A stretch of DNA of 64,000 bases from Rickettsia endosymbiont of Ceutorhynchus obstrictus (GCF_964026565.1 NZ_OZ032162.1:1736001-1800000); one strand, 5' to 3'; counted from the first letter of the stretch, positions 27,535 to 37,775 are shown. The notes: a model not told the origin generated them from the sequence alone. Made by a program: numbers and translations.

Positions 27535-30300
27535 CTAATTTCTCCCCACTTGCGTCTTTTTTGTGGATTGGCTAGTTAATAAATCTTGCCACGATGTATT
27601 ATTGTCTTTCTTTACTCCTTTCATGCTTATCATTCCTGCAGGTACCGGTTTAGAACTATTTAAAGCTTTTTGCGTGAATTTTCTAGGTATATGGCTAACT
27701 CCTGTATCATGTTTCTGCCGGCTTTCTAGAGCTTTTTCTAGATTAGTTACGTGGTTAGTGCCGACGCTAGCAATTACATTATACCCTTTACTGCGAACTT
27801 CACTAATTACGTCCGTCATATATTGTTCACGATTTTCATTATATAAAGCAGAATCTTTTGTATGCTCTAAATTTCCACCTTCCAAGCTTATAACCTTAAT
27901 CCCTTTTTCTTTAGCTACTTTATATAAAAGCGCATCTTGGAATATAGGAGCATTCTCTAACTCTTCAGGCAGTTTTAAAGGGTTGTCAGGATTTTTTTCG
28001 TTATGTTCTAGTATATTAGCTATTTTAATTACGTCCTTCATACCGAGATTTTCGCCATATTGCTTGCGCTCAATAGCTATTACCGTATTTTTATCAATTG
28101 TACCCGCTTGAATTTCTGCAATTAAAGCCTGATTGTTATTACCGTGATCGGTTGAATGATTATGCTCCGGTCTAATTTCTACGGAACCGGTTTTTTCGGT
28201 TTCTGCAGATTTTTTCGCATCGATTACCTTAAAATCTATATTTGCCGTAATTACCGCTTCCCTATCAAACTTATTCAGTAACGCCCGGTTATCATTTACG
28301 GCGGCTAAACGATCATTTAAGTTATATTTTCCATTGCCGTTTAGTTCTTCTTGTAGTATGAGGTTTGTGAGGTTTTCTTTTTCAGTGTGAGTGAGATGTT
28401 GGTTACCTGTAGTTGCTGTAATACCACTAGATATTGAGTTATTATTGATATTAGCTAAATTTAAAGAAGCAGAGTAATTTTCAATAATTTTTCGTACTGC
28501 TATATAATGACCTTCATAATATTGTTTTTTAGCTTCTTTAGAAGCTTGCATGGCACTATTAGTAACCTCCATCAACTTTGATAAACTTGAAATTTTATTG
28601 TTTGTGATTTTTGCAATATTTTCATTTATTGCATTTTCTTTTTTTTTGTATTGCTCATTAATTGGTTTGAATATATTTGAGAGATTTTTTTCTTCCTTTT
28701 CTATTTCTGCCGTTAATTCATTTTTTTTATTTTCAAATTCAGTATTACTAGCTTTAAGAGTATTATTACTCTCACTACGCTCGTCTATAGCACCTTGCGC
28801 TCTACGTTGGTTTGCAGAACCTGGTTTCATGTGCTTCATTTCTTCATTTTTAGTCTGTATTGCATTATTATTGTCTTTAATAATTGAGTGGTTATTGCTA
28901 ATAGTTAAGGATGCTTTAAAATTTTTTTTATATAATTCTTCAAGCTTATTAGTAGAAGCTTCTATCTGAGAATAATTTTTAAAAATTTTCGACTGTAATT
29001 CTTTTCTGCTTTTCCTTAAATTATTTATTTCTTGTTCATTATCTTTTATTGCGTTACTTAAATTTTCAGCTTGTTTTTTATTACCTACCCCTTCTTCTAT
29101 GCTCTTGTCATACTCTTTTTTAACCTGATCCTTTAATAAATGCTTTATTTTTTCATTAATTGTATTATGCTCATCTATATTGCTTACTCGCTGCAAAAAC
29201 ATATCAAAACTTGGTATTATTTCTTTTGCGTTCTTTTCGAGATTTTTATATCCTGTAATTTCATTTCCTAAATCTGAAATTATATTGTGAGCCACTGCCT
29301 GTTGTTTAAGCATTTCGATATTGGATTGCTTTAAGCTTACTATTTCTTCTTGAGCTTTAGACACATCAATAGCAAATTTATTTAAGGTAGTATTCTTAAA
29401 CATCTTAATTTCAACCATGGTTACTGGATCTTGATTCTTAAGTAAAATGTTTATTTCCTCTTTAACCTCCTCAATTTTTTTATCTTTGTTGTCTTTGCTT
29501 AATGTATTATCCTTTTCTATTTCATGTATTTTGCTTTGTAAGTATATTTTGTTTAGGTTTGATTCATCTTTAATTATTTCCTTAAGTTCTTGCAAACTCT
29601 TTTCAAGATATTGGCAATAACTATCCAAGTATTTAGGGTTATTTTTTATAAAATCCGGTATTTTATAATCCTTATCACCTGGAAAGTTAGTAGGGGTATG
29701 AAACTTAACACTAATATTATAACCATTAGCATTTAGGGTTTTAATAATTGCTGTACAAGCTGCACAACTAGCAGGATCCTGACCTATTAGAGTTAACTTA
29801 TCATTGAAAGCAGCTAATCCTAAATACATTGATTTAGATAGTTCGTCATTCATTTCTCCAAACTCATGTTCGGTAAGCATCTTGATAGGCTCAGCAATTG
29901 CTATTGCATCTGGATGATTTCCTGTAGGTCTATAACGCTTGATTTCAATCTTCAATTCTTGAACATTTAACTCTGTTAGCAACTTCTGAAAAGCAGGCTT
30001 TTCTTTCAGTTTTTCTGGATCTATTTTAGGGACTTCCTGCCCTTCTTTACCGCTACTCTGAGCAATGTATATTGTATTATCTCTAAGCACTAGAGCCGAA
30101 TAAGGAAAAGAAGGAACCTCTTTTGCTAGCTCATTTAATTTCGTTAATATTGGTGAGTTTTGATTTTCCCCAAGCCCTAGTCTTTTAGTCGATTTTCCGG
30201 CTTCTCTTAAACCAAACTTTGGAATAAAATCTATCCCATTCTCACCAACTGGATTCAAATTTGGCAAATCACTATCTATCAAAGGTTTACTTTTACTCAT
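27535..30300 (-). CDS. Large coiled-coil protein, possible secreted effector
   Basis: 921 residues from ATG 30300, chosen because AAAGGAG lies just upstream; an ATG 20 codons earlier (30360) has no such site. Not assigned to a family. The N-terminal part has NHPDAIAIAEP (about residue 128) and QDPASCAACTAII (Cys 179 and 182), which resemble the His/Glu and Cys-x-x-Cys zinc motifs of deaminase-fold toxins. Residues about 240-640 are charged coiled coil. The C-terminal part has TVIAIERKQYGENLG, YKVAKEKGIKVISLEGG and NVIASVGTNHVTNLEKAL, patterns like the TraB/TIKI/ChaN superfamily. No signal peptide or membrane segment. These domain calls are weak. Neighbours are repeat proteins. Confidence 0.5.
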   Translation of the reverse strand: MSKSKPLIDSDLPNLNPVGENGIDFIPKFGLREAGKSTKRLGLGENQNSPILTKLNELAKEVPSFPYSALVLRDNTIYIAQSSGKEGQEVPKIDPEKLKEKPAFQKLLTELNVQELKIEIKRYRPTGNHPDAIAIAEPIKMLTEHEFGEMNDELSKSMYLGLAAFNDKLTLIGQDPASCAACTAIIKTLNANGYNISVKFHTPTNFPGDKDYKIPDFIKNNPKYLDSYCQYLEKSLQELKEIIKDESNLNKIYLQSKIHEIEKDNTLSKDNKDKKIEEVKEEINILLKNQDPVTMVEIKMFKNTTLNKFAIDVSKAQEEIVSLKQSNIEMLKQQAVAHNIISDLGNEITGYKNLEKNAKEIIPSFDMFLQRVSNIDEHNTINEKIKHLLKDQVKKEYDKSIEEGVGNKKQAENLSNAIKDNEQEINNLRKSRKELQSKIFKNYSQIEASTNKLEELYKKNFKASLTISNNHSIIKDNNNAIQTKNEEMKHMKPGSANQRRAQGAIDERSESNNTLKASNTEFENKKNELTAEIEKEEKNLSNIFKPINEQYKKKENAINENIAKITNNKISSLSKLMEVTNSAMQASKEAKKQYYEGHYIAVRKIIENYSASLNLANINNNSISSGITATTGNQHLTHTEKENLTNLILQEELNGNGKYNLNDRLAAVNDNRALLNKFDREAVITANIDFKVIDAKKSAETEKTGSVEIRPEHNHSTDHGNNNQALIAEIQAGTIDKNTVIAIERKQYGENLGMKDVIKIANILEHNEKNPDNPLKLPEELENAPIFQDALLYKVAKEKGIKVISLEGGNLEHTKDSALYNENREQYMTDVISEVRSKGYNVIASVGTNHVTNLEKALESRQKHDTGVSHIPRKFTQKALNSSKPVPAGMISMKGVKKDNNTSWQDLLTSQSTKKTQVGRN

Positions 30301-30368
30301 ATATCCACTCCTTTTATTAAGCTTTGTATAGTTATTTATAAAAATTGAAGTGCGAAGCAACTTGTATT

Positions 30369-30980
30369 TTAAATGTAGTAACTATTCATCCACTCCTCGT
30401 CCAATTCTCCTATCAATTTTTCTATACTTTCTTCTGCATATATAGGAGTAAAAATTTTTTTTACAATTGCCCAAGGGTATTTCTCATAACTAGCTTCATG
30501 CATTACTTGAGAAATTCTTTTTATGGAATCATCGTCAAGCACAAACTTCTTTGTTAAAATTGTAGGGTTTATTTCTGGAGCTATATCTATAAAGGTTCTA
30601 ATTGCTTCTATGCATACATCTTGTTTTAAAGCATAATAAATAGGAGTGTTACCATACTTATCTGTTGTTACTATCGATTCAAGATTAAATTTTTCTTTAA
30701 AATATAATAATTTTCTTGGAAGATGGAATAATATTTTTGTATCTAAGTTTACATCATAACTATTAATAAATTTACTTAAACCAATGCTAATTACATCCTC
30801 ATCATTTAAAAAATTATATGTTTTTTTATATTCAGTAATAAATTCTTCTAATTTATCGCTTTCTACCGCTTTCAATAATTTATTATAATCTTCATCTGAC
30901 ATTTCCATATTTAATTTAGGAGGGAGTATTCCATTATTTTTAAAGGAGGGTATTTCATTATTTGTTGTATTTATTGGCAT
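30369..30980 (-). CDS. Hypothetical protein with one ankyrin-like repeat
   Basis: 203 residues. Only IVTTDKYGNTPIYYALKQDV resembles an ankyrin repeat. The rest is helical and acidic with no membrane segment. Ribosome site AAGGAT-like before the ATG. The stop is 68 bp upstream of the large coiled-coil gene's start on the same strand, so they may share a transcript. Function unknown. Confidence 0.55.
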   Translation of the reverse strand: MPINTTNNEIPSFKNNGILPPKLNMEMSDEDYNKLLKAVESDKLEEFITEYKKTYNFLNDEDVISIGLSKFINSYDVNLDTKILFHLPRKLLYFKEKFNLESIVTTDKYGNTPIYYALKQDVCIEAIRTFIDIAPEINPTILTKKFVLDDDSIKRISQVMHEASYEKYPWAIVKKIFTPIYAEESIEKLIGELDEEWMNSYYI

Positions 30981-31569
30981 ATGTTTAATCCTTAAGTGTT
31001 TATGTTAATTAATAAAATTAGCTATCTTACTATTTGATATTTAACGAAAAACTTAAACTTAGATTTTAAAGAAGATGTATTGAAAATGTTATATTTTGCC
31101 TTTGATGTTTATTTACGAAACAATTTCAAAGCAGGCGTATTTATGCTTATAAAAGTTGAGTAGTTTCGTAAAGAATAGTGCAAAATATAAATTAATTAGG
31201 AACTTTCGAGGAGATTAAACAAGTTAGTAAATAATTATTTATACAGCTATCTTCTTTTTATTATTTATTAAAAAGTGAAACGTGATTAATTAATTTTTGA
31301 GTTACTAAACTTAATTTATAAGCTAATCGTTAATTATTAAATAGTAAAGGCACCATACTTGATTTTACCCGAAAAATCAATAACTGTTTCAGATATGTCA
31401 CATAAGATATTTTAGAGGAATTGCTTTGTAAGCTTGTTGGGGAAAGGAAATAAAAGAGGTTTTCGTAGTGAATATAAAGATGATTTATATATTAGAATCA
31501 GAAATGCGTAGTCAATAGTTATAGAACTAAGCTTTGCCGGCTATTTTTTCCAATAGACCTTTCTGTTCC
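30981..31569. other. 590-bp AT-rich intergenic region with an inverted repeat
   Basis: No gene seen. An inverted repeat spans 31090-31189: outer arms TATATTTTGC and GCAAAATATA, inner arms TTACGAAAC and GTTTCGTAA, with a 41-bp centre. The rest is AT-rich with poly-A/T runs. Confidence 0.6.
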
Positions 31570-33798
31570 TTATCTTGTACGAGAAGCTTGGGGGGAAGCT
31601 GATCTACTACGAACACGATCAGTGAATGATTCTTGCTTACCGGCAGACTTTGCGGTGTTATCTACCTGTTTCTCGATAGGTTGTTCTAATTTAGCAGCTA
31701 AAGCTGGCGCTGATCTGGAGCTAGGTATTGAATTTATAATTATTTGATATTCTTCACGAGTAGGTATTAGCTTTCCATATTCAGGTAAATGTTCTTTTAT
31801 ATGATCTGTAAATTCTTGATTAACTTTTGCTAATATCTGTTGTTCAGGGATAGTTATCTTTTCTGGTTCGTTAAAATTTATTATTTTCATTCCAAGAACT
31901 AAATCTTCTAAATTATCTCTTAATTTATCATCTTTCATTATAGTTTCATCTTCTTTAAATTTATTAACTACTACTTCTACGAATGAAACTATATTATCTT
32001 TTGTAACAGAAGCTGCTTCTCGTTTTCTTTCTTCATCCCTATAATTTGTAAATTTAGTGAGTAACTCTGGATTTATTTCTGAAGCACTATCAATAATTTG
32101 TGACCATGTCCCTTGAATACATGCACTATTATCCTCACCATAAGTTGTAGCTGCTACATAAAGCTGCTTAGCAAGCTTAAACCTTTGTTGCTCTTTCCAA
32201 GTTTCATCTATATTAAGACCACTGACATCATTAAATAATTTACTTAATTTATCCTCACTAATATTATTTAGTAATTTATGTAGCTCGGGTCTATCCTTTA
32301 TCTGTTCTAAGGAAAGATTAGAATCATTAAAGACTTTTTTTACTTCAGGGAATTTTTCTTTAACTAATTCGGGATTTTTTTCTAAAAGAGTGACGCATAA
32401 TTCCTGTTTATCTTTTCTAGAAATATTTGCGGTATCTATTAATTGGTCTATTAAACCAATAGATTCAGGTATAGTAATTTTTTTCTCCGCTCCCTCCGTC
32501 CAATCATATTGCAGAAGAGCAGTTGAATAGCCGCTTCGGTATTCGCCGTTACTTTTGCTTAAATACTTGCTTTCTAATACATTTAATGACTTCTCTTTTA
32601 CTTGCTGAACAAAGCTTTGATCATCCGGTATTTTATTACTTCCTAAAGTCTTCTCCATTACACTCTTTTTTTCTGCTTCAGTTAACTCAAGAAGCTTAAT
32701 AGTTAAAGGATTTTGATCCTTAAATAATTCAGGAAGTATTTTATCTTTGTATTCTTCCGCTTTTTCTTGCAGCTTACCTGTTGATAGCTGAGCCGATTGT
32801 ACTAACTCATTAGTAATAAAATTTGTCTTTTTCACAGCGTCACTATGGTGTACGGATTGTTGCCCCTGAGCCATCTCCCGTAATGTTGGATCCTGCTCCT
32901 TAGACTCAGGCTTTGGAACCATGCCGTGATTAAACAAAAATTGTTGCATTTCAGGAGAATGAGTATAAAAATCAGCTAAATCATATTCATCTTTAACTGA
33001 ATTGATTGCAAAATGGTACTTTGCTGAATTTTCTATTATATACTTGATTACGTTACCTTGCTCATCAGCCGGTGCTATATTAAACACCATATCTTTTACA
33101 GCTTCTTCTAATTTAAAACCTGCTTTATCCTTATTATCTCTGATTTTACATAAGCCGTCGTAAAGTTTTTGCTCATTTATTGGAAATCTGATATTTTTAA
33201 ATGGGTTTTTTTCTACGAACATCTCTATTGTAGTGCCGGTTATATTACAGCGAAACAAATCAAGATCAGTAAGATTTTTTAAATACTCAGAGCCTACTAA
33301 AAACTTTATACCTTCATCGGTTATATTATCACAATAGGCCAAATCAAGATTAGTAAGATTTGTGAAATTCTTAGAAACCGCTAAAGCCTCTAAACCTTTA
33401 TCAGTTATATTATAACAGCTAGTTAACTTAAGATTAGTAAGATTTTTGAAATTCTCAGAAGCGGCTATTGCCTTTATACTTTCATCTGTTATACCATTAC
33501 AAAGGGATGAATCAAGATTAGTAATATTTCTAAAATTCTCAGAAGCAGCTATTGCCTTTATACTTTCATCTGTTATCTTATTACAACCAGTTAGCTTAAG
33601 ATTGGTAATATTTTCGAGATTCTTAGAAGCGGCTATTGCTTTTATACTTTCATCGGTTATACCTCTGCAAAAGGATAAATCAAGATTAGTAATCTCAGAA
33701 TGTTTATTTAAATATTCTAATAGATTTGGGATATCGGTATCATTTAATTTACCTTTAAAATCTAGCACTTCACCGTTTTTATAATCATCAAAATTCAT
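31570..33798 (-). CDS. Leucine-rich-repeat protein, possible effector
   Basis: 742 residues. About residues 25-200 hold six cysteine-containing LRRs of the AMN1/F-box type (ITNLDLSFCRGITDESIKAI, LTNLKLTSCYNITDKGLEAL and so on). The rest is helical with no recognised domain and ends in a basic, Ser-rich tail (DRVRSRSASPQASRTR). No signal peptide. LRRs of this type are common in host-targeted proteins of intracellular bacteria, so an effector role is inferred only. The repeat units are nearly identical, suggesting recent expansion. Confidence 0.7.
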   Translation of the reverse strand: MNFDDYKNGEVLDFKGKLNDTDIPNLLEYLNKHSEITNLDLSFCRGITDESIKAIAASKNLENITNLKLTGCNKITDESIKAIAASENFRNITNLDSSLCNGITDESIKAIAASENFKNLTNLKLTSCYNITDKGLEALAVSKNFTNLTNLDLAYCDNITDEGIKFLVGSEYLKNLTDLDLFRCNITGTTIEMFVEKNPFKNIRFPINEQKLYDGLCKIRDNKDKAGFKLEEAVKDMVFNIAPADEQGNVIKYIIENSAKYHFAINSVKDEYDLADFYTHSPEMQQFLFNHGMVPKPESKEQDPTLREMAQGQQSVHHSDAVKKTNFITNELVQSAQLSTGKLQEKAEEYKDKILPELFKDQNPLTIKLLELTEAEKKSVMEKTLGSNKIPDDQSFVQQVKEKSLNVLESKYLSKSNGEYRSGYSTALLQYDWTEGAEKKITIPESIGLIDQLIDTANISRKDKQELCVTLLEKNPELVKEKFPEVKKVFNDSNLSLEQIKDRPELHKLLNNISEDKLSKLFNDVSGLNIDETWKEQQRFKLAKQLYVAATTYGEDNSACIQGTWSQIIDSASEINPELLTKFTNYRDEERKREAASVTKDNIVSFVEVVVNKFKEDETIMKDDKLRDNLEDLVLGMKIINFNEPEKITIPEQQILAKVNQEFTDHIKEHLPEYGKLIPTREEYQIIINSIPSSRSAPALAAKLEQPIEKQVDNTAKSAGKQESFTDRVRSRSASPQASRTR

Positions 33799-34361
33799 AT
33801 AATTACCTAATTTTGTTTTCAGTATTTATTTAACTAAATGTTAACTATAATTAATTTAGCGATCCAATTTTATTGCTTATTATTTGTTTTAGAAGCTTAA
33901 AAATATTTTTTTTGTAATAAAAATGCAATTGCAGCGAAGTAATTTACGCTCAATTTAACTTGTATATACTACCGGAATCGTCATTGCGAGGGGGGAGTAG
34001 TCTAGAGCGGCAATCTAGAGAATAATACTTTTATTGTCATGCTGAACAAGTTTGCCGCATCTATTAGACTTCTTTTGAAACTCTCTACTTCTAGGGGTAA
34101 TTTGTACGTCGAGCCGGTACTCGAATCCTCACATACACTAGAGTACGCTGCGGTTCAAGGTGAAGTGTCTCCTTCAAATTCCTCCCTATAAGCGAGTTTG
34201 GAAAGAAGTCTATTGAAAAATATCCTGAAATAAATTCAGGATGACTATTTTTCCTAGATTGCCACAGCTACTCCGTGGCTTCGCAATGACGGGGTTTTTA
34301 TTAATTTTTGAGCCATGCAACAAGGCTAGTCCGATACGTGCATGAATTTGCTGAAAAACGC
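33799..34361. repeat. Repeat cluster between LRR gene and tRNA
   Basis: 33970-34020 and 34238-34290 carry hairpin repeats of the CATTGCGAGG/GGCAATC family. TCCTGAAATAAATTCAGGA hairpins and a CCATGCAACAAGGC end follow. The 34064-34213 palindromic repeat is in the middle. No gene. Confidence 0.65.
34064..34213. repeat. Rickettsia-type palindromic repeat, about 150 bp (copy 2)
   Basis: Inverted-orientation copy of 7204-7350, sharing TTAGACTTCTTTT ends, CTACTTCTAGGGGTAATTTG, TTCGAATCCTCA-like and CAAATTCCTCCCTATAAGCG blocks. Differences are concentrated in the centre. Confidence 0.75.
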
Positions 34362-34438
34362 TGGTGGGCTCGGCAGGACTTGAACCTGCGACCACACCGT
34401 TATGAGCGGCGTGCTCTAACCAACTGAGCTACGAGCCC
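34362..34438 (-). tRNA. tRNA with CAT anticodon (Met or Ile2)
   Basis: 77 nt with encoded CCA. Acceptor GGGCTCG paired with CGAGCCC, D arm GCTCAGTTGGTTAGAGC, anticodon stem CGCCG/CGGTG with loop CTCATAA, T arm GCAGGTTCAAGTCCTGC. A CAT anticodon means elongator Met or, if C34 is changed to lysidine, Ile for AUA codons. The T-arm and variable region look slightly more like Ile2; unresolved. Confidence 0.92.
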
Positions 34439-34654
34439 TTCTATTTTAAAATAACCTACTTAACGCGAACTATGGATAAGAATTATCCATAGTTGGGGTT
34501 ACTTACTGTCAAAGTTTATATAATTATTATATTCCCAAGTCCAGAAAAATTTTTAAATCTTGGCAAACATTTTTAAGTAATTGTAAAGGTTAGATAATTC
34601 GTTGATGATAAGGGTTACCTCAAAACTAAATCTTTGAAATACTTGCTATATTTA

Positions 34655-35233
34655 TTACTTAGTATCGGTATTTTCATCTCCATGATTTTTTGCTGAAGAA
34701 AGCTCTAATTGTGCTATTATTTTGTTTAATTCTACTTGGCTGCATATCCCAAGCAACACGGGATCACGCGCGTGGATACTTTTCATATTCCAGTGACTGC
34801 GATCTCTAATAGCCGCTATAGTAGATTTAGTAGTACCGATTAATTTAATTATTTGATTATCCAGGATCGTCGGATAATTTCGCAATAACCAATAAATTGC
34901 ATCCGGCTTATCTTGACGCCTAGCAATGGGGATATATTTGGCGCGTTGTTTTTTCTTACTATCCATCAACTCATAAGCCGAGCTAATCAGAATTTGTAAA
35001 CTACTCTGCGGATCTTTACTGCAACGCTCAATCTCTTCTAAAGTCAACTGACCGTTGGCGACAGGGTCTAGTCCTTTAATAGATTGCGCCACTTCCCCGT
35101 CCGCCATACCTTTTATTTCAAATTCATGAATACCGCAAAAATCAGCAATTTGTTTAAAAGTTAAAGAAGTATTTTCAATTAACCATATAGCTGTGGCTTT
35201 CGGAAGAAGAGGGAGTATTTTTTGCGCATTCAT
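34655..35233 (-). CDS. Cell-cycle regulator TrcR family protein (DUF1013)
   Basis: 192 residues beginning KILPLLPKATAIWLIENTSLTFKQIADFCGIHEFEIKGMADG, the conserved N-terminus of this alphaproteobacterial family, with a helix-turn-helix-like segment. YWLLRNYPTILDNQIIKLIG and STIAAIRDRSHWN are also conserved. TrcR is a transcription regulator linked to cell cycle control in Caulobacter relatives. Intact. Confidence 0.85.
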   Translation of the reverse strand: MNAQKILPLLPKATAIWLIENTSLTFKQIADFCGIHEFEIKGMADGEVAQSIKGLDPVANGQLTLEEIERCSKDPQSSLQILISSAYELMDSKKKQRAKYIPIARRQDKPDAIYWLLRNYPTILDNQIIKLIGTTKSTIAAIRDRSHWNMKSIHARDPVLLGICSQVELNKIIAQLELSSAKNHGDENTDTK

Positions 35234-35631
35234 GATAGTTAATGTTAATTTAAAAAATGTTTGTGAGTATACTGTTCATAATTGATATCATTCCCGCGTA
35301 GGCGAGGCGTCGTTGCATGGTTAATAATTTACCGTATTATAGTTATTATAAGAAGTGTCATACCGTGGTCAAGCCCACTACTGTACGAACGTTGAAAAAA
35401 GGCTGTGTCATGCCGTGACTTGATCACGGCATCCAGGAAAATAAAGCCATATTAGACTTATTTTAGAATCTTTTTATGATATTATAAGCTGGATTCCGTG
35501 GTCGTAGCCACGGAATGACAGAATTTTTACCTCTTTATTTAAACGTTCGTACAGTAGTGGGTCAAGCCACGGTATGACACTTCTTCAGATTAACAATAGT
35601 TATATACTTTTAACAAAACATTAGCTTCAAG
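35234..35631. repeat. Intergenic repeat region with MITE copy 3
   Basis: Palindromic fragments (GGCGTCGTTGCATGG at about 35308, GTCATACCGTGGTCAAGCC) surround the MITE at 35376-35559. No gene. Confidence 0.65.
35376..35559. mobile_element. 184-bp MITE-like element, copy 3
   Basis: Same ends as copy 2 but the interior is in the opposite orientation. Perfect 9-bp flanking repeats GGTCAAGCC (35367-35375, 35560-35568). Inserted in the CCGTGGTCAAGCCACGG palindrome, like copy 2. Confidence 0.92.
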
Positions 35632-37029
35632 TCAATCATCATTTAAAAACTTAACGATGTCTTCAATAACTTTCTTAGCATCTCCGAATAACATTAAAGT
35701 ATTATCATGATAGAATAATTCATTTTCTATGCCGGCATAGCCTGGGGCCATTGAACGTTTTATAAATAAAATTATTCGAGCTTTTTCTACGTCAAGTACC
35801 GGCATCCCATAAATCGGACTAGCCGGATCATTCTTAGCGGCAGGATTTGTTACGTCATTTGCGCCGATCACTAGCACCACGTCGGTATTGGCAAAATCTC
35901 GGTTAATTTCTTCAAGCTCTAATACCTTTTCATAATCGATATTAGCCTCGGCAAGTAGCACATTCATATGGCCGGGCATTCTACCCGCAACCGGATGTAC
36001 GGCAAATCTTACGTTAATATCCGCACGCTCTAATATATCAACCATTTCTTTTATAATATGCTGTGATTGAGCAACCGCCATCCCGTAACCCGGAACTATT
36101 ATAATAGATGAGGCATTACGTAATAAACCGGCAGCATCTTCGGGACAGCTTACTTTTGCCACTTTATCGTTATCGATGTTACCGCCGGAACTTTTGGGCG
36201 GTGATAAAAAAGCGCCGAAAATAACTTTAATAAGCGAGCGATTCATCGCCTTACACATTATATAACTAAGTATCGCGCCGCTACTGCCTACCAATGCACC
36301 GGTAATAATTAATAAGCTATTACTCAGCGTAAAACCGATTCCCGCCGCCGCAAAACCGGAATAAGAATTTAACATTGAGACGATAACAGGCATATCGGCC
36401 CCACTGACCGGTATTATTAATAATACGCCCGCTAGTAATGATAAAATTATTATCAGGTTAAATAAAAATATATTTTCCGAACGAATAAATAATATTATTA
36501 AAATTAATAACATTCCGATTGCTAGCAAACATATATATTGTTGACCGTCAAATTTTATCGGCGCACTTCTCATTAATCCTTGTAATTTCAGGAAGGCTAT
36601 TATCGAGCCGCTAAAAGTTAAAGCACCGATAGATACACCTAAAGAAATTTCTATCAACGAACTAATCGGTAAATTGCCGGCTATGCCGATCGCAAAATTT
36701 TCCGGAGATAATATTGCGGCATAAGCTACAAATACCGCAGCGAGACCGACAAAAGAATGAAAACCGGCAACTAATTGCGGCATTGCCGTCATTGAGATTT
36801 TTTTAGCGATACTACCGCCGACCATTCCGCCGGCTAGAATAATTATTATAATAGGAAGTTTATGAGCAAAATCGGGAAGAAAAAAAGTAATACCGACCGC
36901 TATTATCATACCGCCGATACCGACATAACTTCCAAGACGAGCTTGTTTCGGTGATGATAAAAACTTTAACGATAAAATAAAGCAAACGGCAGAAACTAAA
37001 TATAATAACTGGATAATTTGTAATGACAT
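35632..37029 (-). CDS. pntB: NAD(P) transhydrogenase beta subunit PntB
   Basis: Inner-membrane subunit of proton-translocating transhydrogenase, which uses the proton gradient to make NADPH from NADH. 465 residues from ATG 37029, preferred over 37056 because AAGGAA precedes it. The N-terminal two thirds are hydrophobic with about eight helices; the C-terminal NADP-binding domain shows IIIVPGYGMAVAQSQH, RFAVHPVAGRMPGHMNVLLAEA, VVLVIGANDVTNPAA and KRSMAPGYAGIENELF. pntA is not adjacent. Confidence 0.93.
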   Translation of the reverse strand: MSLQIIQLLYLVSAVCFILSLKFLSSPKQARLGSYVGIGGMIIAVGITFFLPDFAHKLPIIIIILAGGMVGGSIAKKISMTAMPQLVAGFHSFVGLAAVFVAYAAILSPENFAIGIAGNLPISSLIEISLGVSIGALTFSGSIIAFLKLQGLMRSAPIKFDGQQYICLLAIGMLLILIILFIRSENIFLFNLIIILSLLAGVLLIIPVSGADMPVIVSMLNSYSGFAAAGIGFTLSNSLLIITGALVGSSGAILSYIMCKAMNRSLIKVIFGAFLSPPKSSGGNIDNDKVAKVSCPEDAAGLLRNASSIIIVPGYGMAVAQSQHIIKEMVDILERADINVRFAVHPVAGRMPGHMNVLLAEANIDYEKVLELEEINRDFANTDVVLVIGANDVTNPAAKNDPASPIYGMPVLDVEKARIILFIKRSMAPGYAGIENELFYHDNTLMLFGDAKKVIEDIVKFLNDD

Positions 37030-37070
37030 ATTTAGATATTCCTTGTACGCTGTCATACCGTGGCTTGACC

Positions 37071-37255
37071 CACTATTGTACGAACGTTTAAATAAAGAGG
37101 TAAAAATTCTGTCATTCCGTGGCTACGACCACTTCAGTCCAGCTTATAATATCATAAAAAGATTCTAAAATAAGTCTAATATGGCTTTATTTTCCTGGAT
37201 GCCGTGATCAAGTCACGGCATGACACAGCCTTTTTTCAACGTTCGTACAGTAGTG
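37071..37255. mobile_element. 185-bp MITE-like element, copy 4
   Basis: Ends CACTATTGTACGAACG and CGTTCGTACAGTAGTG. Perfect 9-bp flanking repeats GGCTTGACC (37062-37070, 37256-37264). One end and the GACCACTTCAGTCC segment have drifted from the other copies. Inserted in the CCGTGGCTTGACCACGG palindrome. Confidence 0.9.
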
Positions 37256-37264
37256 GGCTTGACC

Positions 37265-37775
37265 ACGGTATCCAGTTCTTACTTTCTGGACCCCGTGATC
37301 AAGTCGGCGTTGTTGCATGGATGGTTAAAATCGCTTAAAACTTGTCATACCGTGGCTTGACCACGGTATCCAGAAAAAATTAAAAAGCCTGACTGGATGC
37401 CGTGGTCAAGCCACGGCATGACAGCGCGGTACTTTTAAAGAATACCCAAAATATAGCAATTTTCGATCCATGCAACAAAGCCGGTCAAGCCACGGGGTGA
37501 CAGCGAAACACTTTGCAAAAATTCGAGCCATACAACAACGCCGCATTTGTGCGGAACGCGGCAATCTAGAAAATAATAAGTTTCATAACATTTTTTGCTA
37601 TTTTTTCCTGGATTGCCACGTCGGGACTACGTCCCTCCTCGCAATGACGATTCTAGTATCTACGCAACAATGCCTCCTCGCAATGACGAACTTTATGGAC
37701 CTTTATCGCTTAAGTTGATACCCCCATCCGTCTTTAGCTAGAACGACATAAAGAACGTTCTTATCGATCCACACA
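37265..37775. repeat. Repeat cluster between pntB and the OmpW-like gene
   Basis: Contains a unit at 37343-37432 with inverted ends TCATACCGTGGCTTGACCAC and GTGGTCAAGCCACGGCATGA, also found at 43018-43086. Contains CCATGCAACAAAGCC and CATACAACAACGCC ends and a full hairpin repeat of the GIY-YIG-flanking family at 37608-37649 with its left partner near 37550-37575. No gene. Confidence 0.65.

Noticed and set aside
27563..28969. Long frames antisense to the coiled-coil gene
   Set aside because: Shadows of a strongly coding opposite strand; composition is that of reversed Lys/Glu codons.
33446..33784. 112-codon frame antisense to the LRR gene
   Set aside because: Reflects the repeated LRR units on the other strand.
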